64,000 nt of DNA from CANIGN01 sp964538275. GTDB lineage: Bacteria; Bdellovibrionota; UBA2428. The notes under the pieces were generated by a model that did not search any database, had not been told where the DNA came from, and saw nothing but the letters and a program-made list of their open reading frames with translations. Position 1 is the first letter of the stretch. Each line of letters starts with the position of its first letter. The translations under genes and the position numbers were made by a program. Of this stretch, positions 1-8,568 are shown one piece after another. The stretch covers positions 27,484 to 91,483 of the forward strand of contig CAZIFW010000004.1 in assembly GCA_964538275.1 (NCBI GenBank). Direction: 5' to 3'.

Positions 1-1179
1 CTTGGCGTGATTCAAGTTATCAATAGAAAAAATAATGCTTCAGAAAAGTGGCCCCTTAAAGACAATAAACTTCTGGAAGCTATGCCAGATTTTACAGAAG
101 AAGACGCAGCTCTACTCGAAAGCTTTTCTGGGATTGCAAGTGCAGCTATTGAAAACAATTTACTTTATGAAGAAATTGAAAAACTCTTAGAGGGCTTTGT
201 TAAAGCCTCTGTTCATGCGATTGAATCACGTGACCCTACTACGAGCGGTCACTCAGAACGAGTAGCGGCACTTACAGTAAATCTTGCAGAAAATGCTTCT
301 CGATCTCAGGATCATGGACTTAAAGAGTTGCATTACAACAATCAACAAATCGCCGAAATTCGATACGCTTCTCTTTTGCATGATTTTGGAAAAATTGCAG
401 TTAAAGAAAGCACCCTCCTAAAAGAAGAAAAACTAACCCCTCAGCAAAAACATGAAATCATGCATCGCTTTAAAGATTTCCGTCATGCGACTGAAAAAGA
501 AGTTCTTTATTCGTATGTAGAAAAATTACTTCAGGAAAAACGAAGCCCCAACGACATCGAATGGCAACGTATAAAAGAAGAAATCAATGCCTTTGGAATG
601 CAAATGCAAGATGCGTGGCTCCTAGTTGAAGAACTCAATCGCCCCACTGTTCTAAATCATGATCAAACAGAAAAGCTTAAGCAAATCTCTCATATGCATT
701 GCAAAGACTGTGCAGGAAATTTACAACCTCTTTTAAAAGAAGATGAAATTTCAAGACTCAGTATTCTAAGAGGTTCTCTTACCCTTGATGAGCGTAAAGA
801 AATTGAGTCACACGTTGCACACACTGTAGAATTTCTTAAAAAGATACCTTGGACTCAACGTTTTAATGATCTTGTAAATATTGCAGGAGCTCATCACGAA
901 AAATTAAATGGCAAAGGTTATCCTTACTCACTACAAGCAGAAAAGATTCCCGACCAAGCACGAATGATGACTATTTGCGATATATTTGATGCTTTAGTTG
1001 CTAGTGATCGTCCCTATAAAAAAGCTATTCCTCTAGAGAAAGCTCTTGAGATACTTGAAATGCAAGTAAAAGCACAAGAACTAGATGCACGTTTTTTTAA
1101 AGTTTTTGTTGAGGCTAAAAGTTGGGAAAGTCCAAACTTCTTGGCTCACATGAAAAATAAAATTAAAAAAGCTGCTTAG
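1..1179 (+). CDS. GAF/HD-GYP cyclic-di-GMP phosphodiesterase, 5' end cut by window
   Basis: The reading frame is open to base 1, so the true start lies outside the window; the GTG at 7 is only an internal codon. The first ~55 visible residues look like the end of a GAF sensor domain. An HD-GYP domain follows: HD at about 125-126 in LLHDFGK, HHE at 296-298 and GYP at 304-306 (numbered from the GTG). HD-GYP enzymes hydrolyse cyclic-di-GMP using a di- or trinuclear iron site. An extra segment of roughly 110 residues (about 141-257) separates the HD motif from the rest of the domain and contains HCKDC (231-235). The family assignment is secure; activity is inferred. Confidence 0.9.
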   Translation, partial: LGVIQVINRKNNASEKWPLKDNKLLEAMPDFTEEDAALLESFSGIASAAIENNLLYEEIEKLLEGFVKASVHAIESRDPTTSGHSERVAALTVNLAENASRSQDHGLKELHYNNQQIAEIRYASLLHDFGKIAVKESTLLKEEKLTPQQKHEIMHRFKDFRHATEKEVLYSYVEKLLQEKRSPNDIEWQRIKEEINAFGMQMQDAWLLVEELNRPTVLNHDQTEKLKQISHMHCKDCAGNLQPLLKEDEISRLSILRGSLTLDERKEIESHVAHTVEFLKKIPWTQRFNDLVNIAGAHHEKLNGKGYPYSLQAEKIPDQARMMTICDIFDALVASDRPYKKAIPLEKALEILEMQVKAQELDARFFKVFVEAKSWESPNFLAHMKNKIKKAA

Positions 1180-1210
1180 ATGATTAAACCAAATCTTTAA
1201 TCAAAGCAGC
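1161..1210 (-). terminator. Rho-independent terminator for the cNMP-binding gene
   Basis: A long hairpin pairs 1171-1177 and 1181-1188 with 1196-1203 and 1204-1210, with a 3-base bulge and a 7-base loop. On the minus strand it is followed by a U-rich tract (complement of 1161-1170). It overlaps the 3' ends of both convergent genes, so it is also coding sequence of the HD-GYP gene. Confidence 0.65.
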
Positions 1211-1684
1211 ATCCATAGCTTCAACTCGACCACGAAGTTGTAAATTAGCTCGAACTAATCGCTCGCCTAACATATGCCCCAAATTGCGAGTGACCCTGTA
1301 AGCAATAGCAGGATGATCCATAAATAGATCTAGAGTTTTTTTCATATCCCACATGTACAAAGTGCACTCTTCTAAAGCTATAGCACTCGCTGCTCGCTTG
1401 GGAAAACCAAGCAAAACCATTTCTCCTATGATATCGCCTTTTGTTAGAGTGGTGATTTTTAAAGGTGAGGCATCAGAGCTTGATGCGGATATTTCAATAG
1501 CTACACTACCCTTTGAAATCCAATAGAACTCAGTCCCTTCATTGCCTTCTTTTAAAATAAATTCGCCCACTTTAAAATTTTTTACTGAGGCTTCTTTAAT
1601 AAGTAGCTTCATTTCTGCATCCTTGAGGCTATTAAATAGTTTTGAATCTAATATGGATGCTGGGTACTCAACCTTCAAGCTCAT
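1184..1684 (-). CDS. Cyclic nucleotide-binding domain protein (Crp-like sensor domain only)
   Basis: This 166-residue protein is a single cNMP-binding beta-roll, with the phosphate-binding-cassette pattern GEMVLLGFPKRAA and a C-terminal helix. There is no helix-turn-helix, so it is not a Crp-type regulator as it stands. It may sense a nucleotide or act as a stand-alone regulatory subunit. It faces the HD-GYP phosphodiesterase convergently, and its stop is 4 bases past that gene's end. The ligand (cAMP, cGMP or c-di-GMP) cannot be told from the sequence. Confidence 0.85.
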   Translation of the reverse strand: MSLKVEYPASILDSKLFNSLKDAEMKLLIKEASVKNFKVGEFILKEGNEGTEFYWISKGSVAIEISASSSDASPLKITTLTKGDIIGEMVLLGFPKRAASAIALEECTLYMWDMKKTLDLFMDHPAIAYRVTRNLGHMLGERLVRANLQLRGRVEAMDAALIKDLV

Positions 1685-1693
1685 TCCCTTATC

Positions 1694-2293
1694 TTAATCA
1701 TAAATCAGTAGCTCTTCTACTAAGACAACCTCGCAAGCACCGGCACCTGAATCGCTGCGAGTTAATGACGTTTGTATGACGCTTTTTTGGTCTTTCATGA
1801 CATCCACCAAGTAGCCCTTCAAATTAATCAAATCCCCTGCTCGCGCACTTTTCATAAGTGAAAAAACATCATCCGTTTTAGGAATCAAGTGCATGTTTGC
1901 AGAAGAAGTAATGACTTCCCCTTCAGGCATTGGAGCAGGATTGGAATAACTCCACATGTAAAAGCGTGCACCTTGGCTAATACGATAACGATCTAATATA
2001 GCTTGGTCAGACATGCGGCCCCACCCCAGTGCAAAGTCGTATGGCATGAGGCTCGTCATGGAGTCGTAAAATCTATATCGCTCCTTGGATAACAATAGAG
2101 CTTTGAGGGAAAATTCCGCCCTCACTTTTAATTGAAATCCTTTGAGCTCAATAAGAGCTCGCTCATCTTTAATCTCCATTTGCTTTGGACTTTCAGAAGC
2201 AGTTACCCCTGGCGGCCGCTTATAAGAAGATGGCTCATAAAACCAAATGCCATATACAATCATTGCAGCTGCAAAATAATAAATTTTATTCAC
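1694..2293 (-). CDS. Conserved hypothetical protein with N-terminal membrane anchor
   Basis: I do not recognise a named family. The 199-residue protein opens with one hydrophobic segment (about residues 3-18) and no clear cleavage site, so it is probably anchored in the inner membrane with the rest in the periplasm. The body contains DRYRISQGARFYMWSYSN, a stretch on keeping residues together (AGDLINLKGYLVD) and a near-C-terminal SRTDSGAGACEVVLVE-like segment that looks conserved. It ends 9 bases before the cNMP-binding gene starts and begins 3 bases after arfB ends, so the three are probably co-transcribed. Confidence 0.6.
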   Translation of the reverse strand: MNKIYYFAAAMIVYGIWFYEPSSYKRPPGVTASESPKQMEIKDERALIELKGFQLKVRAEFSLKALLLSKERYRFYDSMTSLMPYDFALGWGRMSDQAILDRYRISQGARFYMWSYSNPAPMPEGEVITSSANMHLIPKTDDVFSLMKSARAGDLINLKGYLVDVMKDQKSVIQTSLTRSDSGAGACEVVLVEELLIYD

Positions 2294-2296
2294 AGG

Positions 2297-2713
2297 CTAT
2301 TCGCCTTTCCAATTTTTTTGGCGACCTTTTTTAATATCGGAACGACGAGTTTTGGCTTCTTTAGTTCTTATTTTTGATGCACGTGTAGGCTTTGAAGCTT
2401 TACGCGGCTTATCTTTATGAAAAGCACGCGATAAATGCTCGAGTATTTTTTCTGCACATCGCGCTTTGTTTTGAGGGAGGTCCCTATATTCATCACTGCG
2501 CGTATAAAGCTGGCCCTCTTTGTTAATATGAGTGGCTAAACGTGTTCTAACTAAATATTTTTCATGAAAACTTATAAGACTTGAAGCTTCAAAATCCCAA
2601 ACAGCCATGGCGGCAGAAGAAACCTTGTTTACATTCTGACCACCAGGGCCTCTGGAGCGAAGCGCAGTGAACTCTAGTTCTTGCTCTAAGCCCTGCGAAA
2701 TCTCATGCCTCAT
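2297..2713 (-). CDS. arfB: Alternative ribosome-rescue factor B (peptidyl-tRNA hydrolase)
   Basis: ArfB (YaeJ) releases nascent chains from ribosomes stalled without a stop codon. The GGQ catalytic motif is at residues 24-26 in RSRGPGGQNVNKV. The C-terminal tail is strongly basic (KPTRASKIRTKEAKTRR), the part of ArfB that enters the empty mRNA channel. At 138 residues it is the usual ArfB length and lacks the codon-recognition domain of RF1/RF2. The trans-translation protein SmpB is also encoded in this window, so the organism has at least two rescue routes. Confidence 0.93.
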   Translation of the reverse strand: MRHEISQGLEQELEFTALRSRGPGGQNVNKVSSAAMAVWDFEASSLISFHEKYLVRTRLATHINKEGQLYTRSDEYRDLPQNKARCAEKILEHLSRAFHKDKPRKASKPTRASKIRTKEAKTRRSDIKKGRQKNWKGE

Positions 2714-2719
2714 AATAAA

Positions 2720-3892
2720 CTAGAAAAATATTGCCTCTCCATAACGAGCATAGTTGGATTCAACAGCTTTGAGAAGTACCGCGAGATTGTTCGTGAGTTC
2801 TCTTACGTACTGCTCAGGACGTCTTTCATAGTAAAGTCCCAAATCAACTACAAAAACCTTAGGATCGGTCCATGTTTTATCTAAACGCTCTGAAGTTAAT
2901 GATGTCGCGCGCCCACTTAGGAAAGCGTAAAGCCCCTTGAGCTGTTCAATTGTTTTGCGATCATAGCGACTAAACCATGATACCTGTTTTTCGGCCCATT
3001 TAGTGGTGTTCCAAAAATCTGCGCCACCATTGTCAGTACTGTAGACTTCAACTTCTTTGCTTACATCATCGACGATTCTGAACACGACATTGCCACCGCT
3101 GTAGCGATCCCACTGACCAAAAACCGCATCGAGAGTCATCAAGTTAGAATACTGTTGAGCGACCTTAAGCCGATTAGCAGTGTAGCCTTCTCGAAAGTTA
3201 TAAGTACCCTCGGTAGGTACAGGATTAGCTGCATTGATATCTTTAAAAAGCATGTGAGCCAGCTGAGGACGATTATTGCTAACATCCACCAGAGAATTCA
3301 TGGCAACATCTTCGCCTTTTTTCTTTTCACGAAGACAGCCTTTGAGTTCACGTGGGTTTTCACTTGTAGCTTGAAGAATTGTAGTCGCATTGCGAGAGCG
3401 CATTCCTCTAAACTGAGTATTTGCAATGAGAGATCTAAACGTCGCAATTCCACGAGGTCCCAAAGTGTAAGGGATGGCCCCTCTCACAATTTGATCGATA
3501 CCTAAGATGCTCGCTAGATTATAGTAGGAAACTTCTGTATTTGGATTAGCCGCGGAGTTGCGAGTAACAAAGCCACCGTCAGTGCCTCCTTCTCTATCAA
3601 ATTTTAAATTTACAGATGTTTGGCCAGAGAGTTCAAAAGTATAATTTTCGACTTCTTCTAAATTTACCGTTTTGAGTTTAGTAACTGCTGTTTGAACTTC
3701 TGCCAATGGAAAGGACCCATCGCCCACCAATACAACATCTCCGCTGGGCAAATTGCCGATATTTCCAGCGTTAGCATTGCCCCCACCGCCCTGTTGACCT
3801 TGTTGTCCATTACCCGCAATTGCAAATGATAATGCCAAGCTTGAAAGGAAAAAGCCTCTGTATAAAAACGATTTTTTTACTGAATTTTGCAC
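2720..3892 (-). CDS. Secreted protein with FAM20/HipA-like kinase signature
   Basis: The GTG start at 3892 is preceded by GGAGG at a good distance. Residues 1-26 form a signal peptide (cleavage likely after AIA), followed by a Gly/Gln/Asn-rich linker (about 27-50). The body matches the secreted-kinase pattern of FAM20: a candidate ATP lysine in VNLKF (K97), a glutamate starting EVSYYNLASILG (E120), the catalytic-loop-like DAVFGQWDR (255-263, D262 as putative base) and a metal-site-like DNG (287-289). I infer an exported small-molecule or protein kinase. It is the first gene of an apparent minus-strand operon leading into arfB. The family call rests on motifs alone. Confidence 0.6.
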   Translation of the reverse strand: MQNSVKKSFLYRGFFLSSLALSFAIAGNGQQGQQGGGGNANAGNIGNLPSGDVVLVGDGSFPLAEVQTAVTKLKTVNLEEVENYTFELSGQTSVNLKFDREGGTDGGFVTRNSAANPNTEVSYYNLASILGIDQIVRGAIPYTLGPRGIATFRSLIANTQFRGMRSRNATTILQATSENPRELKGCLREKKKGEDVAMNSLVDVSNNRPQLAHMLFKDINAANPVPTEGTYNFREGYTANRLKVAQQYSNLMTLDAVFGQWDRYSGGNVVFRIVDDVSKEVEVYSTDNGGADFWNTTKWAEKQVSWFSRYDRKTIEQLKGLYAFLSGRATSLTSERLDKTWTDPKVFVVDLGLYYERRPEQYVRELTNNLAVLLKAVESNYARYGEAIFF

Positions 3893-4129
3893 TCTGAAAA
3901 TCCTCCGTATAAGAGGGTTTAGTGGGTGCGTTAGAATGGAACCAGAGCAAGAGCCGTCAGAACTTTAGGGTTATTGTCAGAAATGAGATTTAAATCCGTT
4001 GATTATATGAATTTCAATCTTGTCGCTAAAAATTTAGATTTTAAGCCTATACTCAATCTAGTGATGAGATTTTTTTAAAAAAAACATTTCATATTCTTTT
4101 TAATTCTTGGGATTTTTAAACCAGCAATC

Positions 4130-4810
4130 TTGATTGCAAAAAACATTTCTATAACAGCAGAGAGTGGAATTGCCTGGACGGGGTACAACTACTTTCAAGT
4201 TCCCGGCACCGACCCAGCTTCGCGAGTTGATCTAGGGAAAGGAAAAGGAATTCCCAATTATAGAATTTATGCAAAAGTTTTTCTTTCAGAAAACTGGTCA
4301 CTTCGTCTGCTTTATGCCCCATTAACTGTTAAATATAAAAGTATCCCTACATCTGCCGTCATTTTTGACGGGGATACGTTTGGTGCAAACGAACCTTTAA
4401 ACATTAAGTATAAATTTAACTCATATCGAAGCACCCTTATTCGAAAATGGGGTGGAGATAACGAAACCCAATGGAGTCTGGGACTAACTCTCAAAGTACG
4501 AGATGCGCATATTGAATTATCCAATTCACAATCCAAGAACCGGTATTCGAATGTTGGATTTGTGCCTCTTATTTATCTAGGCGTTTGGACTCCATTAACT
4601 GATGAATGGTCACTCTCAGCAGACTTAGACGGTTTAGCAGGAGGCCCAGGGAGAGCTTTTGAGGGCCGCATACAAAGTGAGTATGAAATAACAGAAAAAC
4701 ACCGCTTAGCTTTAGGCTATAGATTCCTTGAGGGTGGAGTTAAAAATAATAAAGTAAACAACTTTGCACTCTTTCATTACATGTTTGCTGCTTACACCTT
4801 AACCCTTTAA
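4130..4810 (+). CDS. Outer-membrane beta-barrel protein, signal peptide interrupted by in-frame stop
   Basis: The protein alternates hydrophobic and polar residues with many aromatics (YRIYAKVFLSENWSLRLLYAP), and the last strand ends in the motif-like YTLTL, as expected of an outer-membrane barrel of 8-10 strands. From the TTG at 4130 it would have no signal peptide. The same frame read further upstream gives a very good one (KKHFIFFLILGIFKPAILIA), preceded by ATG AGA TTT TTT at 4064-4075, but a TAA at 4076-4078 separates them. The stop sits in a T7A8 run. Either the gene is disrupted, the base calls are wrong, or slippage/readthrough restores it. The annotated start at 4130 is therefore only formal. 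Confidence 0.6.
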   Translation: MIAKNISITAESGIAWTGYNYFQVPGTDPASRVDLGKGKGIPNYRIYAKVFLSENWSLRLLYAPLTVKYKSIPTSAVIFDGDTFGANEPLNIKYKFNSYRSTLIRKWGGDNETQWSLGLTLKVRDAHIELSNSQSKNRYSNVGFVPLIYLGVWTPLTDEWSLSADLDGLAGGPGRAFEGRIQSEYEITEKHRLALGYRFLEGGVKNNKVNNFALFHYMFAAYTLTL

Positions 4811-4814
4811 AAAC

Positions 4815-5306
4815 TTAAAGAGTCTTCAGATAATCCAAGAGCTGGAAAAGCAACCAAAAGGATGTTCCAACAACTGTAACAAAGATGGCTATAATAAGAA
4901 TACTTATACAAGCTATCAACGCCCACGATTGGGCTGAAACTTTCTTAGGACGCTCAAAGTACTTTTGAGCTAATTTTACGTTTTTTAGATTGGATTTAAA
5001 AAAGAAGTCAGCGAAATCGCCAAAAAATGGAACAAGGCCAACTACAAAATCCATAAACGAATTAAAACAAATTCGTACCAATATAGGAGCAGGGACGCCC
5101 ATGCGAGCAATTGTGATGATAATCCAAAGCGACAAAAGAAAACTCGCAATGTCTCCATAAAAAGGAACCACTCCAATGATTCCATCAAGACCAATGCGAA
5201 ATTGCGTAAAAGGAATTCTAAATTGTGAGTCCAGCAAGGTAGCTATGCGGTTTAGCTTAGCTACCCTGTGGTCTAAGTGTTGTTGATCTCCGCTGTGATT
5301 CATCAA
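4815..5306 (-). CDS. DUF4112 family membrane protein
   Basis: The sequence fits DUF4112 closely: LDSQFRIPFTQFRIGLDGIIGVVPFYGDIASF, then a second VGLVPFFGDFADFFFKSNLKN half. The two GhxPhhGD-type repeats are the family hallmark. Two or three transmembrane segments are visible, the last near residues 130-155. Function is unknown for the family; an inner-membrane location is expected. It starts 8 bases downstream of the small secreted protein gene on the same strand, suggesting a two-gene operon, and converges on the barrel gene. Confidence 0.85.
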   Translation of the reverse strand: MMNHSGDQQHLDHRVAKLNRIATLLDSQFRIPFTQFRIGLDGIIGVVPFYGDIASFLLSLWIIITIARMGVPAPILVRICFNSFMDFVVGLVPFFGDFADFFFKSNLKNVKLAQKYFERPKKVSAQSWALIACISILIIAIFVTVVGTSFWLLFQLLDYLKTL

Positions 5307-5314
5307 GAATGAAA

Positions 5315-5701
5315 TTAGCGAATAGGATTAACGCCTACAAGCGCATTCTCAACTGTTAGTCGAGCAGAAGACTCTTCAGCACCTTCTACAGCTGGAAGCC
5401 AAGCTTCCACTGTATAATTTGCGGCGTTTGCAGTGAAGGCTAAGAAAGAGAAGTAACCCATACGGTCTGTAGGTTGAGTATAACTTTGACCTCCAATAAT
5501 CAACGAAACGTAAGCTGGAGCAACACCTTCAAAGTCTACTTTTCCACCAATGATGGCTTGAGGAATTGCAAAACCTTGGCGATCAACGGGCAAAAGTAAA
5601 CGAGAATATGTGATGTTGATTTTTTTGATCTCAGCTTTAGCAAGAGCTGCAAACATAAAAAAACCTGTGAAAAGGACGGATGTTTTAATGAGGGTTTTCA
5701 T
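5315..5701 (-). CDS. Small exported protein, unknown function
   Basis: A classic signal peptide (MKTLIK then a hydrophobic core, cleavage after AKA at about residue 23) leads a mature part of ~105 residues. The mature part is beta-rich (GGKVDFEGVAPAYVSLIIGGQSYTQPTDRMGYFSFLAF), resembling the Ig-like or carboxypeptidase-regulatory-like domains of surface proteins, where a loop reading D-x-x-G-x-F is typical. I cannot name a family with confidence. It lies directly upstream of the DUF4112 gene. Confidence 0.6.
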   Translation of the reverse strand: MKTLIKTSVLFTGFFMFAALAKAEIKKINITYSRLLLPVDRQGFAIPQAIIGGKVDFEGVAPAYVSLIIGGQSYTQPTDRMGYFSFLAFTANAANYTVEAWLPAVEGAEESSARLTVENALVGVNPIR

Positions 5702-5802
5702 GCCACCAGTTTAGGAGCTTAGAGAGAATATTCAAGTCTTTGCCTAGCGCATAGGACAAAGCATCAAACGCAATGAGCAAAAATATGGTGTAATCTCAGC
5801 GT

Positions 5803-6306
5803 GTGAGAGCCTTTTTTAAGCATTTCAGAAAAGTCCTTTTCCTAAGCGTAGTTTTGTTAGAGAATCCTTTAGCCATGGCGCAATCTAAGCTCAGCTCAAA
5901 AGAATTCTTTTCTAAACTTTCATCTCAAAGCATGCACCTTGTAGAAGAATTCTATGATGAAAAGATTTCATTTCGCGATCCCATTGGTGAAGTCAAAGGC
6001 CTTCCTGCCATGAAAGCCTATTACACAAAACTCTACAGTGGCGCAGAATATGTAAAATTTGATTTTGATCGCCAACTTATAAGTGGAAACGAAGAAGTTT
6101 TATTTTGGACCATGACACTCAAAAGCAAAAACTTAAATTCCGGAAAAGAATACTCAGTGAGTGGAAACTCGCACATGATTTTTTCGCCCATTACACAAAA
6201 ATGCATCTACCACCGCGATTATTTTGATATGGGCGATTTTGTTTATGAACGTCTACCACTTCTTAAAAACGTTATTGGCATCGTTAAAGGTCGAATGAAA
6301 CATTAG
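5803..6306 (+). CDS. Exported SnoaL/NTF2-like protein
   Basis: A GTG start gives a signal peptide of about 26 residues ending AMA. The mature part reads as a SnoaL-like NTF2 fold: a helical start (LVEEFYDEKISFRDPIGEVKGLPAMKAYYTKLY) followed by curved beta strands and HMIFSPITQKCIYHRDYFDMG. The segment F-x-D-P-x-G-x-x-x-G is typical of polyketide-cyclase-like proteins. SnoaL-like proteins next to DUF1295 proteins recur in lipid-modifying gene sets, and here the DUF1295 gene starts 3 bases after this stop, so they are surely co-expressed. Substrate unknown. Confidence 0.75.
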   Translation: MRAFFKHFRKVLFLSVVLLENPLAMAQSKLSSKEFFSKLSSQSMHLVEEFYDEKISFRDPIGEVKGLPAMKAYYTKLYSGAEYVKFDFDRQLISGNEEVLFWTMTLKSKNLNSGKEYSVSGNSHMIFSPITQKCIYHRDYFDMGDFVYERLPLLKNVIGIVKGRMKH

Positions 6307-6309
6307 TCT

Positions 6310-7095
6310 ATGTTTTTATTTTTTGACTTCTTAAGCATCGTTTCTACAAATGTTTTTCTTTTCTTTCTTTTGTGGGTATTTTGCTATTTTTACGCACGTA
6401 TTTCTTGGGTAGATTTTTTTTGGGCCGCATCAATTGGCACTTGGAGTTTGCTTCATCTCTATGAGTCTATTTTTACTAATCCATCGCCTGTTTACAGAGC
6501 GCTTGCACTTATAACATTTCTCTGGAGTAAAAGGCTAAGTGCTCATCTTTACTACAGACTAAAAAGTTCTCCTCTTGAAGATCGTCGCTATGAAGAAATA
6601 AAAAAGCGTAGCCCTAAAAATTGGGGAATTAAAAGTTTCTTCATCTTTATCTTAAACGCTTTGTTAGTAAGTATTTTAGTGCTTCCTCAGCGTATATTAT
6701 CTTTTGAGGGAGATACCGATATAGGGCTTTCTCGCATCTTACCCGCCCTCCTTTGCTTAGGAGCAATTTTGGGTGAGCATATCGCAGACTTGCAGTTGAA
6801 AAGACACATACACCTCCACCCTGGGACAACTTGTCAAAAGGGACTTTGGAAATATTCTCGCCACCCAAATTATTTTTTTGAATGGCTTTTTTGGGTAGGA
6901 AGCTTTCTCTATGTCCTTCCCTCCTCTCAAGGAATATGGGCAATAAGCGCCCCTTTGCTAATGTTTGTATTTTTAAACTATTTTACAGGAATTAAAATAT
7001 CTGAAAAAAATGCCGAGACACGTCGCAAAGATTTTGCAGATTACAAACGCAAAACCTCAGCATTTTTCTTGTGCCCTGTGAAGAAAGACCCTTAG
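6310..7095 (+). CDS. DUF1295 family membrane protein (steroid-5-alpha-reductase-like)
   Basis: A polytopic protein with about six membrane segments. The C-terminal signature WKYSRHPNYFFEWLFWVGSFL is the conserved motif of DUF1295 and the related 3-oxo-5-alpha-steroid 4-dehydrogenase/isoprenylcysteine methyltransferase superfamily, ending with the typical KTSAFFLCPVKK. It probably modifies a lipid in the inner membrane. It follows the SnoaL-like gene with almost no gap. The exact reaction cannot be inferred. Confidence 0.85.
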   Translation: MFLFFDFLSIVSTNVFLFFLLWVFCYFYARISWVDFFWAASIGTWSLLHLYESIFTNPSPVYRALALITFLWSKRLSAHLYYRLKSSPLEDRRYEEIKKRSPKNWGIKSFFIFILNALLVSILVLPQRILSFEGDTDIGLSRILPALLCLGAILGEHIADLQLKRHIHLHPGTTCQKGLWKYSRHPNYFFEWLFWVGSFLYVLPSSQGIWAISAPLLMFVFLNYFTGIKISEKNAETRRKDFADYKRKTSAFFLCPVKKDP

Positions 7096-7137
7096 CTAGG
7101 GTGACCTCCTAGGCCAATTCAAGTAGTCTCAATAAGG

Positions 7138-8532
7138 ATGACGCCTCCACGCAGTAAAAAAGAAAGTGCTGATAAGACAGAAGCTAAACAGCAAATCTCT
7201 TTTTTAGACTCTTTTGATACAACCTCTGCAAAAAAAGTTGCCGCTGATACTGAGCCACTAACTGAAACCGAAAAGGCTCCCGTTGTTGAAGTTCCACCAA
7301 AAGCGATTGAAAAAAAACCTGCAGAACCCAAAGTATGGTCAGTCACAGATTTATCAAAAGACCTGCGCGACAATCTGAGAAGCAAATATCAACAGATAAC
7401 CGTGCGTGGAGAAATTTGTGATTTTAAAGGTATACATCGCTCAGGCCACCTCTATATGGGCCTCAAAGACGAAAGTTCTCAAATACGTGTAGTTGTTTGG
7501 AAGGGTGTCGTTCAAAAAATTCCTTTTGATTTAAAAATGGGAATAGAAGTGGTGCTTGTAGGCAGCATAGATTACTACGGCGCTGGGGGTTCTCTTCAAA
7601 TTGTAGCTGAACGCATAGAGCCCCTTGGCATGGGGGCACTTCAATTAAAATTTGAGCAACTCAAAGAAAAACTTCAAAAAGAAGGCCTCTTCTCGGCTGA
7701 GAGAAAAAAACTCATTCCAGAACATGCAACACGAATAGGACTCGTAACGGGTAAATCTACAGCCGCTCTTCAAGATATGCTCCGAATATTTGCGCAACGT
7801 TACCCCTTGGCTGAAATCTTTCTTTTTCATGCAGCAGTTCAAGGTGAAAACGCACCCCGTGAAATAATTTCAGCCATCAATACTGCAGAACGATTTAGCC
7901 GCGAGAATAAAAGTTTAGACGTTCTTATTGTAGGGCGTGGAGGAGGAAGTTACGAAGACCTCTTTTGCTTCAATGACGAATCCTTGGTCCGAAAAATAGC
8001 CGCCTGCTCTATTCCTACTATTTCTGCTGTTGGGCATGAAATTGATTTTACTCTTGCAGACTTTGTGGCGGATCGTAGAGCCGCTACTCCAACACATGCT
8101 GCTGGTGAAAGTGTTCCTGACATTCGAGTTCTTAAAAATGAAATATTAGGACATTTAGATTATTTAGAACAACGGCTTGGGGACCGCATAAAAGACATCG
8201 TTCAAAAAATAGATCTGCTTTGGAATCAAATTTTATCTCGCGCACCTCATCAAAAGCTAAAAGCCCAAAAGCAAATTCTCGAACAATTCTCAGGTAGAAT
8301 TTTACGATCCATGAATGTTAAAATTGATATTCATAAAGCCGAGCTCAAGCGTTACGCCTCTTTCTTGGATGCCATCTCACCTCTTAAGGTCTTAGAAAGA
8401 GGTTTTTCTTTGGTACAAAACGAGCAAGGCAATTTTGTCCGAAATTCTGACAGTGTAAAAGTAGGAGACACCCTGAGCGTGCGCCTCCTTGAGGGCACAC
8501 TAAAAGTAGGCGTCAAAGAAACAATTAAATAG
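7138..8532 (+). CDS. xseA: Exodeoxyribonuclease VII large subunit
   Basis: XseA is the catalytic subunit of exonuclease VII, which degrades single-stranded DNA into oligonucleotides. After an OB-fold (about residues 65-160, with ITVRGEICDFKGIHRSGHLYMGLKD) comes the catalytic domain: GLVTGKSTAALQDMLRIFAQRYP, VLIVGRGGGSYEDLFCFNDE and SAVGHEIDFTLADFVADRRAATPTHAAE-like sequence, then the long coiled coil. The first ~60 residues are a Lys/Glu/Ala/Pro-rich extension not needed for the fold. The AAGG before the ATG abuts the start, so a later start cannot be excluded. No small-subunit xseB is adjacent. Confidence 0.93.
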   Translation: MTPPRSKKESADKTEAKQQISFLDSFDTTSAKKVAADTEPLTETEKAPVVEVPPKAIEKKPAEPKVWSVTDLSKDLRDNLRSKYQQITVRGEICDFKGIHRSGHLYMGLKDESSQIRVVVWKGVVQKIPFDLKMGIEVVLVGSIDYYGAGGSLQIVAERIEPLGMGALQLKFEQLKEKLQKEGLFSAERKKLIPEHATRIGLVTGKSTAALQDMLRIFAQRYPLAEIFLFHAAVQGENAPREIISAINTAERFSRENKSLDVLIVGRGGGSYEDLFCFNDESLVRKIAACSIPTISAVGHEIDFTLADFVADRRAATPTHAAGESVPDIRVLKNEILGHLDYLEQRLGDRIKDIVQKIDLLWNQILSRAPHQKLKAQKQILEQFSGRILRSMNVKIDIHKAELKRYASFLDAISPLKVLERGFSLVQNEQGNFVRNSDSVKVGDTLSVRLLEGTLKVGVKETIK

Positions 8533-8568
8533 AAATAGCTGCCAAAGGTCTCTACAGGTCTTATACTG

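Noticed and set aside
7095..7112. CTAGG/CCTAG hairpin before xseA
   Set aside because: Only five pairs and no T-run; insufficient for a terminator or named regulatory element.
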